A stretch of 64,000 nt of DNA from Erythrobacter sp. BLCC-B19 (GTDB taxonomy: Bacteria > Pseudomonadota > Alphaproteobacteria > Sphingomonadales > Sphingomonadaceae). The stretch spans positions 1,324,001-1,388,000 of the forward strand of contig NZ_CP117516.1 of NCBI RefSeq assembly GCF_028621955.1, in the 5' to 3' direction. The notes beneath the pieces are model-generated. The model saw only the letters and a list, made by a program, of their open reading frames with translations. It was not told the DNA's origin and searched no databases. Numbering within the stretch: the stretch's first letter is position 1; every line of letters begins with the position of its first letter. Positions 35,411-44,964 of the stretch are shown here, one piece after another. The translations under genes were made by a program, and so were the position numbers.

Positions 35411-36184
35411 ATGAGCACCACCACTCTTCCAGACGCCCCGGGCGCAACGGTTCAGCCCACAGGCAGCGGGCTTGAAGTGATCTCGATTGCCAAGAGCTAT
35501 GACAAGCGCTCGGTGCTGACGGATATCTCGCTGACTGTCGCCAAGGGCGAAGTTCTCGGCCTGCTGGGGCCGAACGGGGCGGGCAAGACCACTTGCTTCT
35601 ATTCGATCATGGGTCTGGTGAAGCCGGATTCGGGCCGCATCCTGATGGACGGCGAGGATGTGACCAAGCTGCCGATGTATCGCCGCGCGATCCTGGGTCT
35701 TGGCTATCTCCCGCAGGAAACCAGCATCTTTCGCGGCATGACGGTGGAGCAGAACATCAACTGCGTGCTCGAACTGGTCGAGCCCGACAAGGCCACCCGC
35801 GCCAGCGAGTTGGAGCGCCTGCTCGACGAATTCGGCCTTACCCGCCTGCGCGAATCGCCCGCGATGGCGCTGTCGGGCGGGGAGCGCCGCCGCTGCGAGA
35901 TTGCCCGTGCGCTCGCCGCCAAGCCTTCGATCATGCTGCTCGACGAGCCTTTCGCGGGCATCGACCCGCTCTCGATCAGCGACATCCGCGATCTGGTGAA
36001 AGACCTCAAGCAGCGCGGCATCGGGGTGCTGATCACCGATCACAACGTGCGCGAAACGCTCGACATCGTCGACCGCGCCTGCATCATCTATGGCGGACAG
36101 GTGCTGTTTGCCGGAAGCCCGCAGGAACTGGTCGCCGACGAGAATGTGCGCCGCCTTTATCTTGGCGAAAGCTTCACGCTCTAG
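35411..36184 (+). CDS. lptB: LPS export ABC transporter ATP-binding protein
   Basis: A 257-residue ABC ATPase. It has Walker A GPNGAGKTT (near residue 54), Q-loop GYLPQETSIFRGMTVEQN, signature LSGGERRRCEIARAL, Walker B IMLLDEPFAGIDP and the switch His in ITDHNVRE. The segment sequences are typical of LptB, which drives lipopolysaccharide transport with LptFG. The usual partner lptA is not upstream here. rpoN follows 11 bases downstream, the common lptB-rpoN arrangement. Confidence 0.93.
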   Translation: MSTTTLPDAPGATVQPTGSGLEVISIAKSYDKRSVLTDISLTVAKGEVLGLLGPNGAGKTTCFYSIMGLVKPDSGRILMDGEDVTKLPMYRRAILGLGYLPQETSIFRGMTVEQNINCVLELVEPDKATRASELERLLDEFGLTRLRESPAMALSGGERRRCEIARALAAKPSIMLLDEPFAGIDPLSISDIRDLVKDLKQRGIGVLITDHNVRETLDIVDRACIIYGGQVLFAGSPQELVADENVRRLYLGESFTL

Positions 36185-36195
36185 CGGGAACAGGC

Positions 36196-37692
36196 ATGGC
36201 TCTCGGCCCCCGCCTCGATATCCGGCAGACGCAATCGCTGGTGATGACGCCGCAATTGCAGCAGGCGATCAAGCTGCTGGCGGCCTCCAATCTCGAAATC
36301 GAGACTTTCATATCCGAAGCGCTGGAAGCCAATCCGCTGCTCGACACCGGCGGCCCAGCTGAACCCGGAGAGCCCGAGCGGATAGAGATTGCCGCGTCTG
36401 CGGGGGAGGAGGCGACCGCCGATCAGCTGATGCTGGCAGGCGGGGGCGAGGGGGATGCGCCGCTCGACCTCGGCTCGGTCGACCGCGATTTCGACACCGG
36501 CGACGGCGCGGGGCCATCAATGCGCGATGCCGAATGGGGCGCAGCCTCCGGTTCGGGCGGTGACTTCGACGACATGCCCGACTGGGAGCAGCTGCGCGCT
36601 GCCGAAGTCACGCTGGCCGAGCATCTCGAAGGCCAGATCGGCGCACTCGCCAGCGATCCGCAAACCGCCTTCATCGCGCGCCACATCATCGGCCTGCTCG
36701 ACGAGGCGGGGTATCTCACGATCCCGCTGGAGGAAGTGGCAGAAGATCTCGGGGTCGATTTCTTTGACGCAAAGGCGGGGTTGCGCCTGGTGCAGTCGCT
36801 CGACCCTTCGGGCGTCGGCGCTCGCAACCTTGCCGAGTGCATCGCGATCCAGGCGCGCGAGGCGGATCGCTACGACCCTTGCATGAAGGCGCTGATCGAC
36901 AACCTCGATCTGGTGGCGCGCGGCGAGGTGGAGCGATTGAAGCGCCTGTGCCGGGTGGATGACGAGGATTTCGCCGACATGCTGCGCGAGCTGCGCAGCT
37001 ACAACCCGCGCCCCGGGCTTGCTTTCGCAACCTCGGATGCAGGCACGGTCGTGCCCGACATCCTCGTCACCGGCAATGCGGCTGGCGGGTGGGACATTGC
37101 CCTGAACGAGGACACGCTGCCCAAGCTGATCGTCAATCGCGGCTATTTCCTCGAACTCAACGCCGGGGCGACCACCCGCGAATCGCAGGGTTGGCTCAAG
37201 GAGAAGCTGGCCGATGCGCACTGGCTGATCCGCGCGCTCGACCAGCGCCAGAAAACCATCCTCAAGACTGCCGCCGAGATCGTGAAGCAGCAGGACGGTT
37301 TCTTCCGCCGCGGCGTTGCCGAACTGCGCCCGCTCACCTTGCGCGAGGTGGCCGAGCAGATCGGGATGCACGAAAGCACCGTCTCGCGCGTCACCAGCAA
37401 CAAGTACCTCGCCTGCGCGCGCGGGACGTTCGAGCTGAAATATTTCTTCACCAGCGGGGTCGCATCTGCCGATGGCGAGGGCGCATCGAGCGCCGCGATC
37501 AAGGCCAGGATCAAGGCGCTGATCGATGCCGAGACGGTGAAGAATATCCTCTCCGACCAGCAACTTGCCGAAATGCTGCAGAAGGAAGGCTTCGACCTCG
37601 CCCGCCGCACCGTTGCCAAATACCGCGAGGCAATCGGGCTGGGGTCGAGCGCCGAGCGGCGCAGGGCGAAGAAGCTCGCGGGCGCATCCTAG
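36196..37692 (+). CDS. rpoN: RNA polymerase sigma-54 factor
   Basis: A 498-residue sigma-54. Region I has QTQSLVMTPQLQQAIKLLAASN. An acidic region II spans about residues 55-130. The core-binding and HTH parts follow (REVAEQIGMHESTVSRVTSN), and the RpoN box ARRTVAKYRE lies near residue 470. It needs AAA+ activators for promoter opening; no clear sigma-54 activator is in the window. It follows lptB and precedes ctrA. No hpf/PTS genes follow, unlike in many Proteobacteria. Confidence 0.96.
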   Translation: MALGPRLDIRQTQSLVMTPQLQQAIKLLAASNLEIETFISEALEANPLLDTGGPAEPGEPERIEIAASAGEEATADQLMLAGGGEGDAPLDLGSVDRDFDTGDGAGPSMRDAEWGAASGSGGDFDDMPDWEQLRAAEVTLAEHLEGQIGALASDPQTAFIARHIIGLLDEAGYLTIPLEEVAEDLGVDFFDAKAGLRLVQSLDPSGVGARNLAECIAIQAREADRYDPCMKALIDNLDLVARGEVERLKRLCRVDDEDFADMLRELRSYNPRPGLAFATSDAGTVVPDILVTGNAAGGWDIALNEDTLPKLIVNRGYFLELNAGATTRESQGWLKEKLADAHWLIRALDQRQKTILKTAAEIVKQQDGFFRRGVAELRPLTLREVAEQIGMHESTVSRVTSNKYLACARGTFELKYFFTSGVASADGEGASSAAIKARIKALIDAETVKNILSDQQLAEMLQKEGFDLARRTVAKYREAIGLGSSAERRRAKKLAGAS

Positions 37693-37895
37693 CATTTGCC
37701 CGCAATGGGCGGGCCAATCGTAAACGCCTATCGTGCCTGCACTTTCCGCTTCCACGGGGGTGTGACTCGAAAGACTCACCTCAAAACGTTAACGCTCTAA
37801 ACTTCTTATTAACCTTTTTTGGTGAGAAGTGGCGTGGTTAACAGGCAGCAACCTCTCCTAAGCGGGGGTTACCAGGGGTAAGACAGGGGACGAAA
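37693..37895 (+). promoter_or_regulatory. ctrA promoter region with GANTC sites and TTAAC boxes
   Basis: The 203-bp rpoN-ctrA gap is locally AT-rich. Two GACTC sites (GANTC, target of the CcrM methylase) lie at 37764-37768 and 37773-37777, as in the methylation-controlled ctrA promoter of Caulobacter. TTAAC occurs at 37789-37793, 37809-37813 and 37838-37842. The segment 37798-37812 reads TAAA-N7-TTAA, one mismatch from the CtrA box TTAA-N7-TTAA. Control by CcrM/GcrA and CtrA autoregulation is inferred. Confidence 0.65.
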
Positions 37896-38591
<696 letters not shown>

Positions 38592-38599
38592 CTGGTTGC

Positions 38600-38694
38600 G
38601 AGGGCGCCTCCGCGCCCTCGTCCTCGCTGCGTTTCGATCCTTTCAGGATCGAGCAGCTGCGGGCGGCCGGTCGGCCTTGCGGCCCTTCGGGCCG
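38600..38694 (-). ncRNA. Four-hairpin intergenic structured element, copy C
   Basis: In the minus orientation the order is CGGCCC-GAA-GGGCCG (38694-38680), GGCC/GGCC (38676-38665), an outer GCTGC/GCAGC stem (38657-38653 with 38630-38626) enclosing CGATCCT-GAA-AGGATCG, and GAGGGCGC-GGAG-GCGCCCTC (38619-38600). Linkers GCAA, GCCCGCA, GAAAC and GAGGAC match copies A and B. Its last stem begins nine bases after the ctrA stop, so as a ctrA 3'-UTR element it would be read in reverse. It may affect ctrA mRNA stability. Confidence 0.6.
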
Positions 38695-38720
38695 GAACAG
38701 CGCCTCAACTGTTAACGGGT

Positions 38721-38754
38721 AGGCCCGGGGCGATCGCTCCGGGCCTTCGCGTTT
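38721..38754. terminator. Hairpin terminator between ctrA and the convergent LuxR-type gene
   Basis: AGGCCCGG (38721-38728) and CCGGGCCT (38739-38746) form an eight-pair stem, followed by TCGCGTTT on the plus strand. It sits between convergent genes, beyond the structured element, and is the best candidate for the ctrA transcript end. Confidence 0.6.
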
Positions 38755-39587
38755 CAGCCCACCCGCCTGAACACCAGCGCCTTGGGCTCGGGCATTTCGC
38801 CATTCGCCCAAACGATCGTCTCGGTCATGCTCCGGCCGTCCTTCGCGACCGTGTAGACCCGGGTCGAGAACCGCTCGCCGCCCTTGGCAAGCGTCATCAC
38901 CAGCGTGTCGGGCGCGGGCTGGCGCAGGGCGACCGAGTCAATTTCCGCGAAGTTCCCTCCCACCGGCACAGGCACACCATCGGTGGCGGCAGTGGATTCG
39001 GACTTGATCGTCCCGCCGTCGCGGTTGGTGATCCACACCAGCGTGTGCATCCGCCCGTCGGCCTGCGGCGTGAAAGTGATCGTCACCGACTCCGGGCGCT
39101 CGTTCTCGGGCAGCCGCGCGACATCGAGCGACCATTTCCCGGCGAGCGGCGAGGCGGCCTGTGCGGTCTGGGCGGGTTCTGCGTTCTGCGCGGTGTCCGG
39201 GAGGGCGGCTGAGCCGGCAGCCAGCGCGAGGCTGAGGGCGGCGGCGGGGAGCATGATGGCCATGGCAATTCGTCCTTTCGTCCATTCGAACCCCTTCCTG
39301 CGGGGAACGGATGGAGCCTCCTCGAACGCCGGATCGTCGGACAGATCAGTTTTCCTGTCCCAGATTTTCTGTTCTGCCAGAAGCCGGGCCAGCTCGCGGC
39401 TGCTGCCCACGCCGGTCTTGCGCCGTGCTTCGCGCAGGCGCTCGTTGATCGAGGCCTCGGAGCGGCCCAGCCCTGTTGCAATCGACTTTACCGTGTGCCC
39501 ACCTGCCAGCAGGCGCAGGATTTCCAGCTCCTTTTCATTGAGGGCAGTGCGCAGCGCATCGGGGCAGTCGGCAGACGGGGTGGACAT
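38754..39587 (-). CDS. Membrane-anchored LuxR-type regulator with periplasmic sensor
   Basis: A 277-residue protein with reversed sensor architecture. Residues about 10-72 are a LuxR/GerE helix-turn-helix (LNEKELEILRLLAGGHTVKSI, SEASINERLREARRKTGV). One membrane helix (about 107-127, IAMAIMLPAAALSLALAAG) follows. A periplasmic domain of about 140 residues contains LAGKWSLDVARLPENERPES and VTITFTPQADGRMHTLVWITNR. The last part looks like a small lipocalin-type beta domain. This suggests a one-component membrane-bound regulator. It faces a tiny secreted peptide gene across 217 bases. Confidence 0.75.
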   Translation of the reverse strand: MSTPSADCPDALRTALNEKELEILRLLAGGHTVKSIATGLGRSEASINERLREARRKTGVGSSRELARLLAEQKIWDRKTDLSDDPAFEEAPSVPRRKGFEWTKGRIAMAIMLPAAALSLALAAGSAALPDTAQNAEPAQTAQAASPLAGKWSLDVARLPENERPESVTITFTPQADGRMHTLVWITNRDGGTIKSESTAATDGVPVPVGGNFAEIDSVALRQPAPDTLVMTLAKGGERFSTRVYTVAKDGRSMTETIVWANGEMPEPKALVFRRVG

Positions 39588-39804
39588 GGCCCGAGATCAC
39601 CACAAGCCGCGCGCCCGCGTCCAGCACGATTTTCTTGTGCGCGGCCGCCTGCGCACCGGCCGGTCGGGGGCGGTGGCAATCGCTCCATCGGGGCAAGGGA
39701 AAAGATTTCCGCACACAAGCGGAATAAGCCGCGCACCCATCCCGTTGTGGTGATGCCCTGAGCCGCTGTGGCCATTCGGGCGCCTGATAAAAGGAAACAC
39801 CACC

Positions 39805-39969
39805 ATGAAGACCATCAAGAACGCCGTGCTTGCCGCCGTTACCATCGCCCTGGGCGCGGCTGCGCTTCCCGCCCCCGTGCTGGCCGGTGAAGGCCACTGG
39901 TCGATCGGCAAGGGCGTGCAGTGCCGCGTGATCGCCGGCAAGGTGGTGTGCAGCAAGTCCCGCCCGTGA
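39805..39969 (+). CDS. 54-residue secreted peptide with two cysteines
   Basis: A short gene starting ATG at 39805, with AAGGAAAC about ten bases upstream, and ending TGA at 39969. The peptide has a clear signal sequence (MKTIKNAVLAAVTIALG, then AAALPAPVLA) with cleavage near residue 27. The mature part is about 27 residues: GEGHWSIGKG, then VQCRVIAGKVVCSKSRP with two Cys nine residues apart, possibly a disulfide. No family is recognised. It is divergent from the membrane-anchored LuxR-type gene, whose target or ligand it might be. A stem-loop follows it. Confidence 0.6.
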   Translation: MKTIKNAVLAAVTIALGAAALPAPVLAGEGHWSIGKGVQCRVIAGKVVCSKSRP

Positions 39970-40000
39970 TGCGTTAAGCTGTCCAACAGGTCAACGCATG

Positions 40001-40050
40001 GCAAGGAGGGCGGCTCTTGCGGCCTCGCAACCGCCCACCTTGCTTCCCTT
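40001..40050. terminator. Bidirectional stem-loop terminator
   Basis: GCAAGGAGGGCGG (40001-40013) pairs with CCGCCCACCTTGC (40031-40043) with one mismatch, followed by TTCCCTT. It lies between the small peptide gene and the convergent S41-like gene. Confidence 0.55.
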
Positions 40051-40074
40051 ACTCCGGCGCTTGTCCCAAGAGGT

Positions 40075-41544
40075 TCAGAACCGCGCCACCAGATCGTCCT
40101 CGATCCACTTGAGGAAGTTCGCCGTCGACCAGTCGAAATCGGCCATTTCGATGTCGGGCGTGTAGGACACCCCGTTGCCGCGTGGACGGTCGACATACAT
40201 CTTCATCGGAATGATCCCGCGCGCCATGCCCGATGGCAGGGGCGGGTTGCGCACCTCCATATAGGTCGAATCCGCGCTGGAGGGCGCGCCAATCAGGATC
40301 GTGTTCGGGAACAGCTTGAACGTGTCGATCGCATCAAGGCACGCGCTCGCGCACTGGCCGGGGACGACGACATAGACCGGCACGGTCAGTTGCGGTGCGG
40401 GCGGGGCCGCATCGGTCTTGGCCGGAGGGTCGAAGTCAGGTTCGACAAACCACGTCTCGCCCTTGGCAATCGCCTTCTCGAACAGGGGGATGAATTGCGC
40501 GACGATCGCGGCGGTTTCCGCCTGACCCTGTTCCTTCAGCAGATCGACAAAGCCGCGCACCTCGGCAAGGTTGCCGGGGGTGGGCCGCCACCACACCTGT
40601 GTCTTGGCGGAGCGGGCTGCGGCGCGCAGGCCGACCGCGTCCTTGCCCCACAGGTGCTCGGCCACGCGGCGGCTCCAGAGCGATGATCCGCCGTTGTTGT
40701 AGCGCAAATCCAGCACCACCGCCCGCGCGCTGCGCAGGCTATCGGCCTTGGCTGCGAGCGTCTCGAACAGCGCGTCATAGGCCGCCACGCCCGCTTCGTC
40801 GGGCTGGAAATCGGGCATGGCGATCCAGTGGATGCCGGGCGCGCATTCTTCGATTCCGATGGGGAGCAGATCGCCGTTGATCGATCCGTTGCGCCATTCG
40901 CGGTAATAATCCGGCACCGGGCTCCAGCTCAGGGTGCGGTCTTCGGCCTTGCCATCGAACACGAAACGGCAGGTCTGCGGCAGAGCGGCAAAGGGGTTGC
41001 CGTCGTCGATCAGCGCCAGCCGCGCCGAGGCCCACCACGCGCCGGGGATGCTCGCCCCGTTGCGCCAGCCGAACACCCGGGTCTTGACGAGATCGGTGAC
41101 AGGCGTGCCGTCGCAGCTTTCGATCCGGCTTCCCGCCAGCGGACCGCCCTCTGCCGACTTGTAGACATACATCGCATCCCCGCGCCACGCCGCGACAAAG
41201 CCCGGCCAGCGGATCGTGGGGGCATAGCCTTCCGGCAACGTGGCATAGGCGCCCGCGTGCACATCGTTGAGCACCGCGGAGAAGCGATCGAGGCTCGCCT
41301 CGAAGCCTGCCGCGCTTGTCGCCTTGCCGGCATAGGCCAGCGCCTCGCTGCGCGCCTGTTCGAGCAGGGCGGGGAAGGCCGGGTTGGCGGGATCGTGCAT
41401 TCCCGGATGATTGGCCTTGGTCTCGGCATAGAGCGCCTCGATGTCCTGCGCGGCGAGGGCGGCCCAATCGGGGGTTTCGGCGGCAAGCGGGGCGGCAAGC
41501 AGCGCGGCGGCGCAGATGGCGAAGTGCTTCACGGTGAACTCCAT
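40075..41544 (-). CDS. S41-family peptidase-like secreted protein
   Basis: A 489-residue protein with a signal peptide (FAICAAALLAAPLAAE). It has a C-terminal processing-peptidase type core: ARAVVLDLRYNNGGSS and, further on, VVVPGQCASACLDAIDTF, where a Ser sits at the nucleophile position, followed by LIGAPSSADSTYM. The N-terminal part (residues 25-120) is a helical capping region with DVHAGAYATLPEG. The catalytic Lys of classical S41 enzymes is not obvious by eye, so it could be a degenerate member. It is probably periplasmic. Confidence 0.72.
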   Translation of the reverse strand: MEFTVKHFAICAAALLAAPLAAETPDWAALAAQDIEALYAETKANHPGMHDPANPAFPALLEQARSEALAYAGKATSAAGFEASLDRFSAVLNDVHAGAYATLPEGYAPTIRWPGFVAAWRGDAMYVYKSAEGGPLAGSRIESCDGTPVTDLVKTRVFGWRNGASIPGAWWASARLALIDDGNPFAALPQTCRFVFDGKAEDRTLSWSPVPDYYREWRNGSINGDLLPIGIEECAPGIHWIAMPDFQPDEAGVAAYDALFETLAAKADSLRSARAVVLDLRYNNGGSSLWSRRVAEHLWGKDAVGLRAAARSAKTQVWWRPTPGNLAEVRGFVDLLKEQGQAETAAIVAQFIPLFEKAIAKGETWFVEPDFDPPAKTDAAPPAPQLTVPVYVVVPGQCASACLDAIDTFKLFPNTILIGAPSSADSTYMEVRNPPLPSGMARGIIPMKMYVDRPRGNGVSYTPDIEMADFDWSTANFLKWIEDDLVARF

Positions 41545-41661
41545 GCGGGTTTGGCGATATTCCTAATCACGCTGCCTGGTCTGCGCGAGAGGCAGATCGA
41601 CGAACCGCACCCATTTTTTCCGTGCTGGAGCGGCGCGCGGCTTTTGCTAAGGGCCGTCCCC

Positions 41662-42363
41662 ATGACGGCATTCAAGGAAGGCGATCCGACCACCATTGCG
41701 CGGCTCTATGGCCGCTCGGTCGGCAAGAAGCTGCGCACCTATCAGCAGGGGTTGGTCGACAACCTCCTGCCCCAGATCAGCGTGCCTGCCGAGGGCGCGG
41801 TGACGAGCGAGGCGCTGTTCGGAGACGCGCGCCCGCTCCATTTCGAGATCGGCTTCGGCGGGGGAGAGCATCTCGCCTACCGCGCCGATCTGCTGCCCGA
41901 TCACGGTTTCATCGGGGCCGAGCCCTTCGTCAATGGGGTGGCGCAGGCGCTGACCCATGTGGCCGACCAGAAGCTCGCCAATATCCGCCTGCATCATGGT
42001 GACGCCTTGGAGGTGCTCCAGCGCATTCCCGATGGCGCGCTGACGATGCTCTATCTGCTCCACCCCGATCCCTGGCCCAAGGCCCGCCATGCCAAGCGGC
42101 GGATGATGAACGACGGCCCGGTGCGATTGTTCGCGCAGAAAATGAAGCCCGGCGGCGAATTCCGCTTCGGCACCGATCATGCGGTCTATCTGCGCCACGC
42201 GCTGATGGTGATGCAGCGCCACACCGACCTGTTCGAATGGGTGGTGGAGAAGCCGTCCGACTGGCAGGTCCGCCCCTCCGGCTGGCCCGAGACGCGCTAC
42301 GAACACAAGGCGCGCACGGTCTATGGGCACGAGGTGTGGTATTTCCGGTTCCGGCGGAAATGA
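41662..42363 (+). CDS. trmB: tRNA (guanine-N7)-methyltransferase
   Basis: A 233-residue SAM-dependent enzyme that makes m7G46 in tRNA. It has motif I HFEIGFGGGEHLAYRA, GAEPFVNGV, and the diagnostic LLHPDPWPKARHAKRRM. The C-terminal YEHKARTVYGHEVWYFRF is typical. The ATG at 41662 is the start; longer in-frame sequence upstream overlaps the S41-like gene antisense. It lies just upstream of the tRNA-Arg gene, on the opposite strand. Confidence 0.95.
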   Translation: MTAFKEGDPTTIARLYGRSVGKKLRTYQQGLVDNLLPQISVPAEGAVTSEALFGDARPLHFEIGFGGGEHLAYRADLLPDHGFIGAEPFVNGVAQALTHVADQKLANIRLHHGDALEVLQRIPDGALTMLYLLHPDPWPKARHAKRRMMNDGPVRLFAQKMKPGGEFRFGTDHAVYLRHALMVMQRHTDLFEWVVEKPSDWQVRPSGWPETRYEHKARTVYGHEVWYFRFRRK

Positions 42364-42499
42364 TACAATCGCCTAAAGAGAAACGTTCATTTTCCTCAAA
42401 GATTTAGGCTCACCTTGGGCTCCGGCCTCCGTGCGCCATTCCAACACCAATCCGCATGTAGCAGCGAATTGATAAGCAACTGTTATTGTGTTGGAAAAG

Positions 42500-42576
<77 letters not shown>

Positions 42577-42730
42577 TGATGCCGCGGTGGGGCGGCATTG
42601 TTGCGTGCCGGGCGGCGCTTAGCAAGTGGGGCGGGGCGGCGCTACAGTTTTTGTGCCGGGGCGGAGCACCGCAGCCCTCGCGGGCACGGGCTTAACCTCT
42701 CGGCAAGGATGCGCCCATAGGCTCCACGCC

Positions 42731-43111
42731 ATGGCAACGCTCCCGCCCGAGACGATTCTCCCGCCCGCCGCGCAGGCCGCAGATGCTGCGCCCGAAGTGC
42801 TGGCCGAGGCGCTGATCGCGCTGCACGGGCAGGCAGCGGCGCTTGCCATGCTTGCCCGGATCGCGCCCGAACCGGTGGAGATTGGCGGCGAACTGGGCAC
42901 GGTGATCGCGCGGGCCGCGCCGTGGCAGCGCGCGCTGGTGGCGCAGAATGTCGCTGATTGTGCCGCGATGCTCGACACGGGACTTGGCGCGCTGGGGACG
43001 CTCGCCCGCCGCGGGCAGGACACCGCTGCACCCGCGCTGGTGCTCTGGCGCGAGTTTCATGCGGCGCGTGCGGCGATGGTGAGCGTGCTCGAATCAACCG
43101 CTTCGGCTTGA
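42731..43111 (+). CDS. Small Ala-rich hypothetical protein
   Basis: A 126-residue, mostly helical protein (LAEALIALHGQAAALAMLARIAP, LWREFHAARAAMVSVLE). No signal peptide and no recognised domain. The ATG at 42731 is the likely start. It lies 31 bases before the mmcB start on the same strand, so the two may be co-transcribed. Function is unknown. Confidence 0.55.
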   Translation: MATLPPETILPPAAQAADAAPEVLAEALIALHGQAAALAMLARIAPEPVEIGGELGTVIARAAPWQRALVAQNVADCAAMLDTGLGALGTLARRGQDTAAPALVLWREFHAARAAMVSVLESTASA

Positions 43112-43142
43112 CGGCGTTCCACTTTCGTTCCAACTCTGCGCC

Positions 43143-43637
43143 ATGACTGGCGCTCCGCTTGCCCTGCCTGATTCGCTGCCGCTGGCCGCGACCGATGTTG
43201 CGCGTGGGATCGGGCGCTTGTTTGCCCGCAACGACATCTGGTGCCTGCCTGAAGTGCCGCTGAGGAATGGCCGCCGCGCCGATCTGATGGGGATCGATGC
43301 CAAGGGGCTGATCGTGATTGTCGAGATCAAGGTCGCGCGCAGCGATCTGCTGGGCGATGCCAAGTGGCCCGATTATCTCGACTATTGCGACCGGTTCTAC
43401 TGGGGTCTGCCGCCTGCGCTCGATCGTAGCCCGCTCGAGAGTGCGGCCTACCGGCCCGACACGTGCGGAGTGATCGTGGCAGATGGCTATGATGCCGAAA
43501 TCCTGCGCCCCGCCGCGCTTGCCCCGCTGGCGGCAGCGCGGCGCAAGACGCAGGTGGAGCATCTCGCGCGGGTGGCGATGCGGCGGCATACGGCGCTGAT
43601 CGACCCGCTGTGCGCGGCGCTCGATTCGCACCCCTGA
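43143..43637 (+). CDS. mmcB: MmcB-family DNA repair protein
   Basis: A 164-residue protein of the alphaproteobacterial MmcB family. It looks like a restriction-endonuclease-type nuclease fold: RRADLMGIDAKGLIVIVEIKVARSDLLGDAKWPDYLDYCDRF contains the D-x(n)-ExK core (EIK). Caulobacter mmcB is SOS-linked and associated with mitomycin C resistance. No LexA box is evident near the start. It sits between a small hypothetical gene and a sterol-desaturase-like gene. Confidence 0.85.
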   Translation: MTGAPLALPDSLPLAATDVARGIGRLFARNDIWCLPEVPLRNGRRADLMGIDAKGLIVIVEIKVARSDLLGDAKWPDYLDYCDRFYWGLPPALDRSPLESAAYRPDTCGVIVADGYDAEILRPAALAPLAAARRKTQVEHLARVAMRRHTALIDPLCAALDSHP

Positions 43638-43695
43638 AAGCGCACGCGCCTTTGCCCTGTCGCCTGCCCGCGATTTGCGGCATAGCAGGCTTGCG

Positions 43696-44469
43696 ATGCT
43701 GCCTGCCGACACGCCTGTCCCGCTTGCGCTGCTGATCGTCAGCCTGGTCGTCACGGTAATCGTGGCGCTGCGATACCTGCTGACGAGCGGGCTGTTCGCC
43801 TATGCCACCGCCAAGCTGCGCCCCGGGCTCTATGCCGGCAAATCCGCGCAGATCCGCCGCGAGGTGCGCTGGTCGCTGCTCTCGGCCGCGATCTATGGTG
43901 CGCCCGCCGGGATCGTGCTGTGGGGCTGGAGGCACCACGGCTGGACGCAGATGACCGCCGACTGGGGGGCGCTGCCGCTGTGGTATCACCCGCTCTCCGT
44001 GCTGATCTATCTCTTCGTGCAGGATACCTGTTTCTACTGGAGCCACCGCTGGATGCATCGGCCGAAGTGGTTTCGCCTCGCCCATGCCGTCCATCACGAC
44101 AGCCGCCCGCCGACGGCATGGACGGCGATGAGCTTTCACCCGATCGAAGCGATCACGGGCGCCATCGTCGTGCCGGTGCTGGCGTTTATCGTCCCGATCC
44201 ACCTTGCCATGCTGGGCGTGGTGCTGACTGTGGCGACAGTGATGGGGGTCACCAATCACATGGGGTGGGAGATGTTCCCGCGCTGGCTTGTTCACTCGGC
44301 GTTGGGGGATTGGCTGATAACGGCCAGCCATCACGAGCGCCATCACGAGGAATACAGATGCAATTTCGGGCTATATTTCCGGGTCTGGGACCGGTGGTGC
44401 GGGACGGACAAGGGGCTCTCGAAGCGGATCGTGGCCGAGGCCGGGCACGGCGCGGCGGTGCAATCGTGA
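43696..44469 (+). CDS. Sterol desaturase/fatty-acid hydroxylase family membrane protein
   Basis: A 257-residue di-iron membrane oxygenase. Histidine boxes are visible: YWSHRWMHRP, HAVHHDSRPPT, NHMGWE and ASHHERHHEEY. It has four to five membrane helices. Family members hydroxylate or desaturate sterols, carotenoids or fatty acids; the substrate cannot be inferred. The ATG at 43696 is preferred over an in-frame TTG at 43675. The next gene starts inside its stop codon (GTGA). Confidence 0.88.
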   Translation: MLPADTPVPLALLIVSLVVTVIVALRYLLTSGLFAYATAKLRPGLYAGKSAQIRREVRWSLLSAAIYGAPAGIVLWGWRHHGWTQMTADWGALPLWYHPLSVLIYLFVQDTCFYWSHRWMHRPKWFRLAHAVHHDSRPPTAWTAMSFHPIEAITGAIVVPVLAFIVPIHLAMLGVVLTVATVMGVTNHMGWEMFPRWLVHSALGDWLITASHHERHHEEYRCNFGLYFRVWDRWCGTDKGLSKRIVAEAGHGAAVQS

Positions 44470-44903
44470 GGGCGGCGGCTGCGCTGGGCGGTGCTGCGGC
44501 GATGCTGGCGGCGGCGGCTCCGGCGCAGGCGGCGGATGTGGTGATTACGGTGACCGACATCCGTTCGACCAAAGGCGTGGTGCGCGCCTGCATGACGGCG
44601 CGGGCCGACGTCTTTCCCAAGTGCAATAAGGACCCCAACGCCTATCGCGTGGTGGTTCCGGCGGCCAAGAAAGTGGAAATCCGCTTCACCGGGGTGAAAC
44701 CGGGCCAATATGCCATCGCGCTGCTGCATGATGAGAACGACAACGGCAAGGCCGACCGCGCAATGGGGATGATGCCCAAGGAAGGCTACGGCTTTTCGCG
44801 CGATGCGCCGGTCAACATGGCCCCGCCCAAGTTCAAGGACGCAGTGCTGGCCATCGGCGAAAGCCTCAGCCGGCTTACCATCAAGATGCGGTATTTCCTG
44901 TAA
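44466..44903 (+). CDS. DUF2141 exported protein
   Basis: A 145-residue protein starting at GTG 44466, which overlaps the previous stop. It has a signal peptide (LGGAAAMLAAAAPAQAA) and a DUF2141 beta-sandwich with the characteristic GVVRACMTARADVFP, VKPGQYAIALLHDENDNGK and GMMPKEGYGFS segments. Function is unknown. Coupling to the hydroxylase-like gene suggests a shared role, and this pair is frequent in sphingomonads. Confidence 0.85.
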   Translation: MRAAAALGGAAAMLAAAAPAQAADVVITVTDIRSTKGVVRACMTARADVFPKCNKDPNAYRVVVPAAKKVEIRFTGVKPGQYAIALLHDENDNGKADRAMGMMPKEGYGFSRDAPVNMAPPKFKDAVLAIGESLSRLTIKMRYFL

Positions 44904-44964
44904 GGGCAACCTTTGGTGCTGTGCGGTTCGTGCAAGTGATCGCGCCAACAACAAGCAGCCCCGT

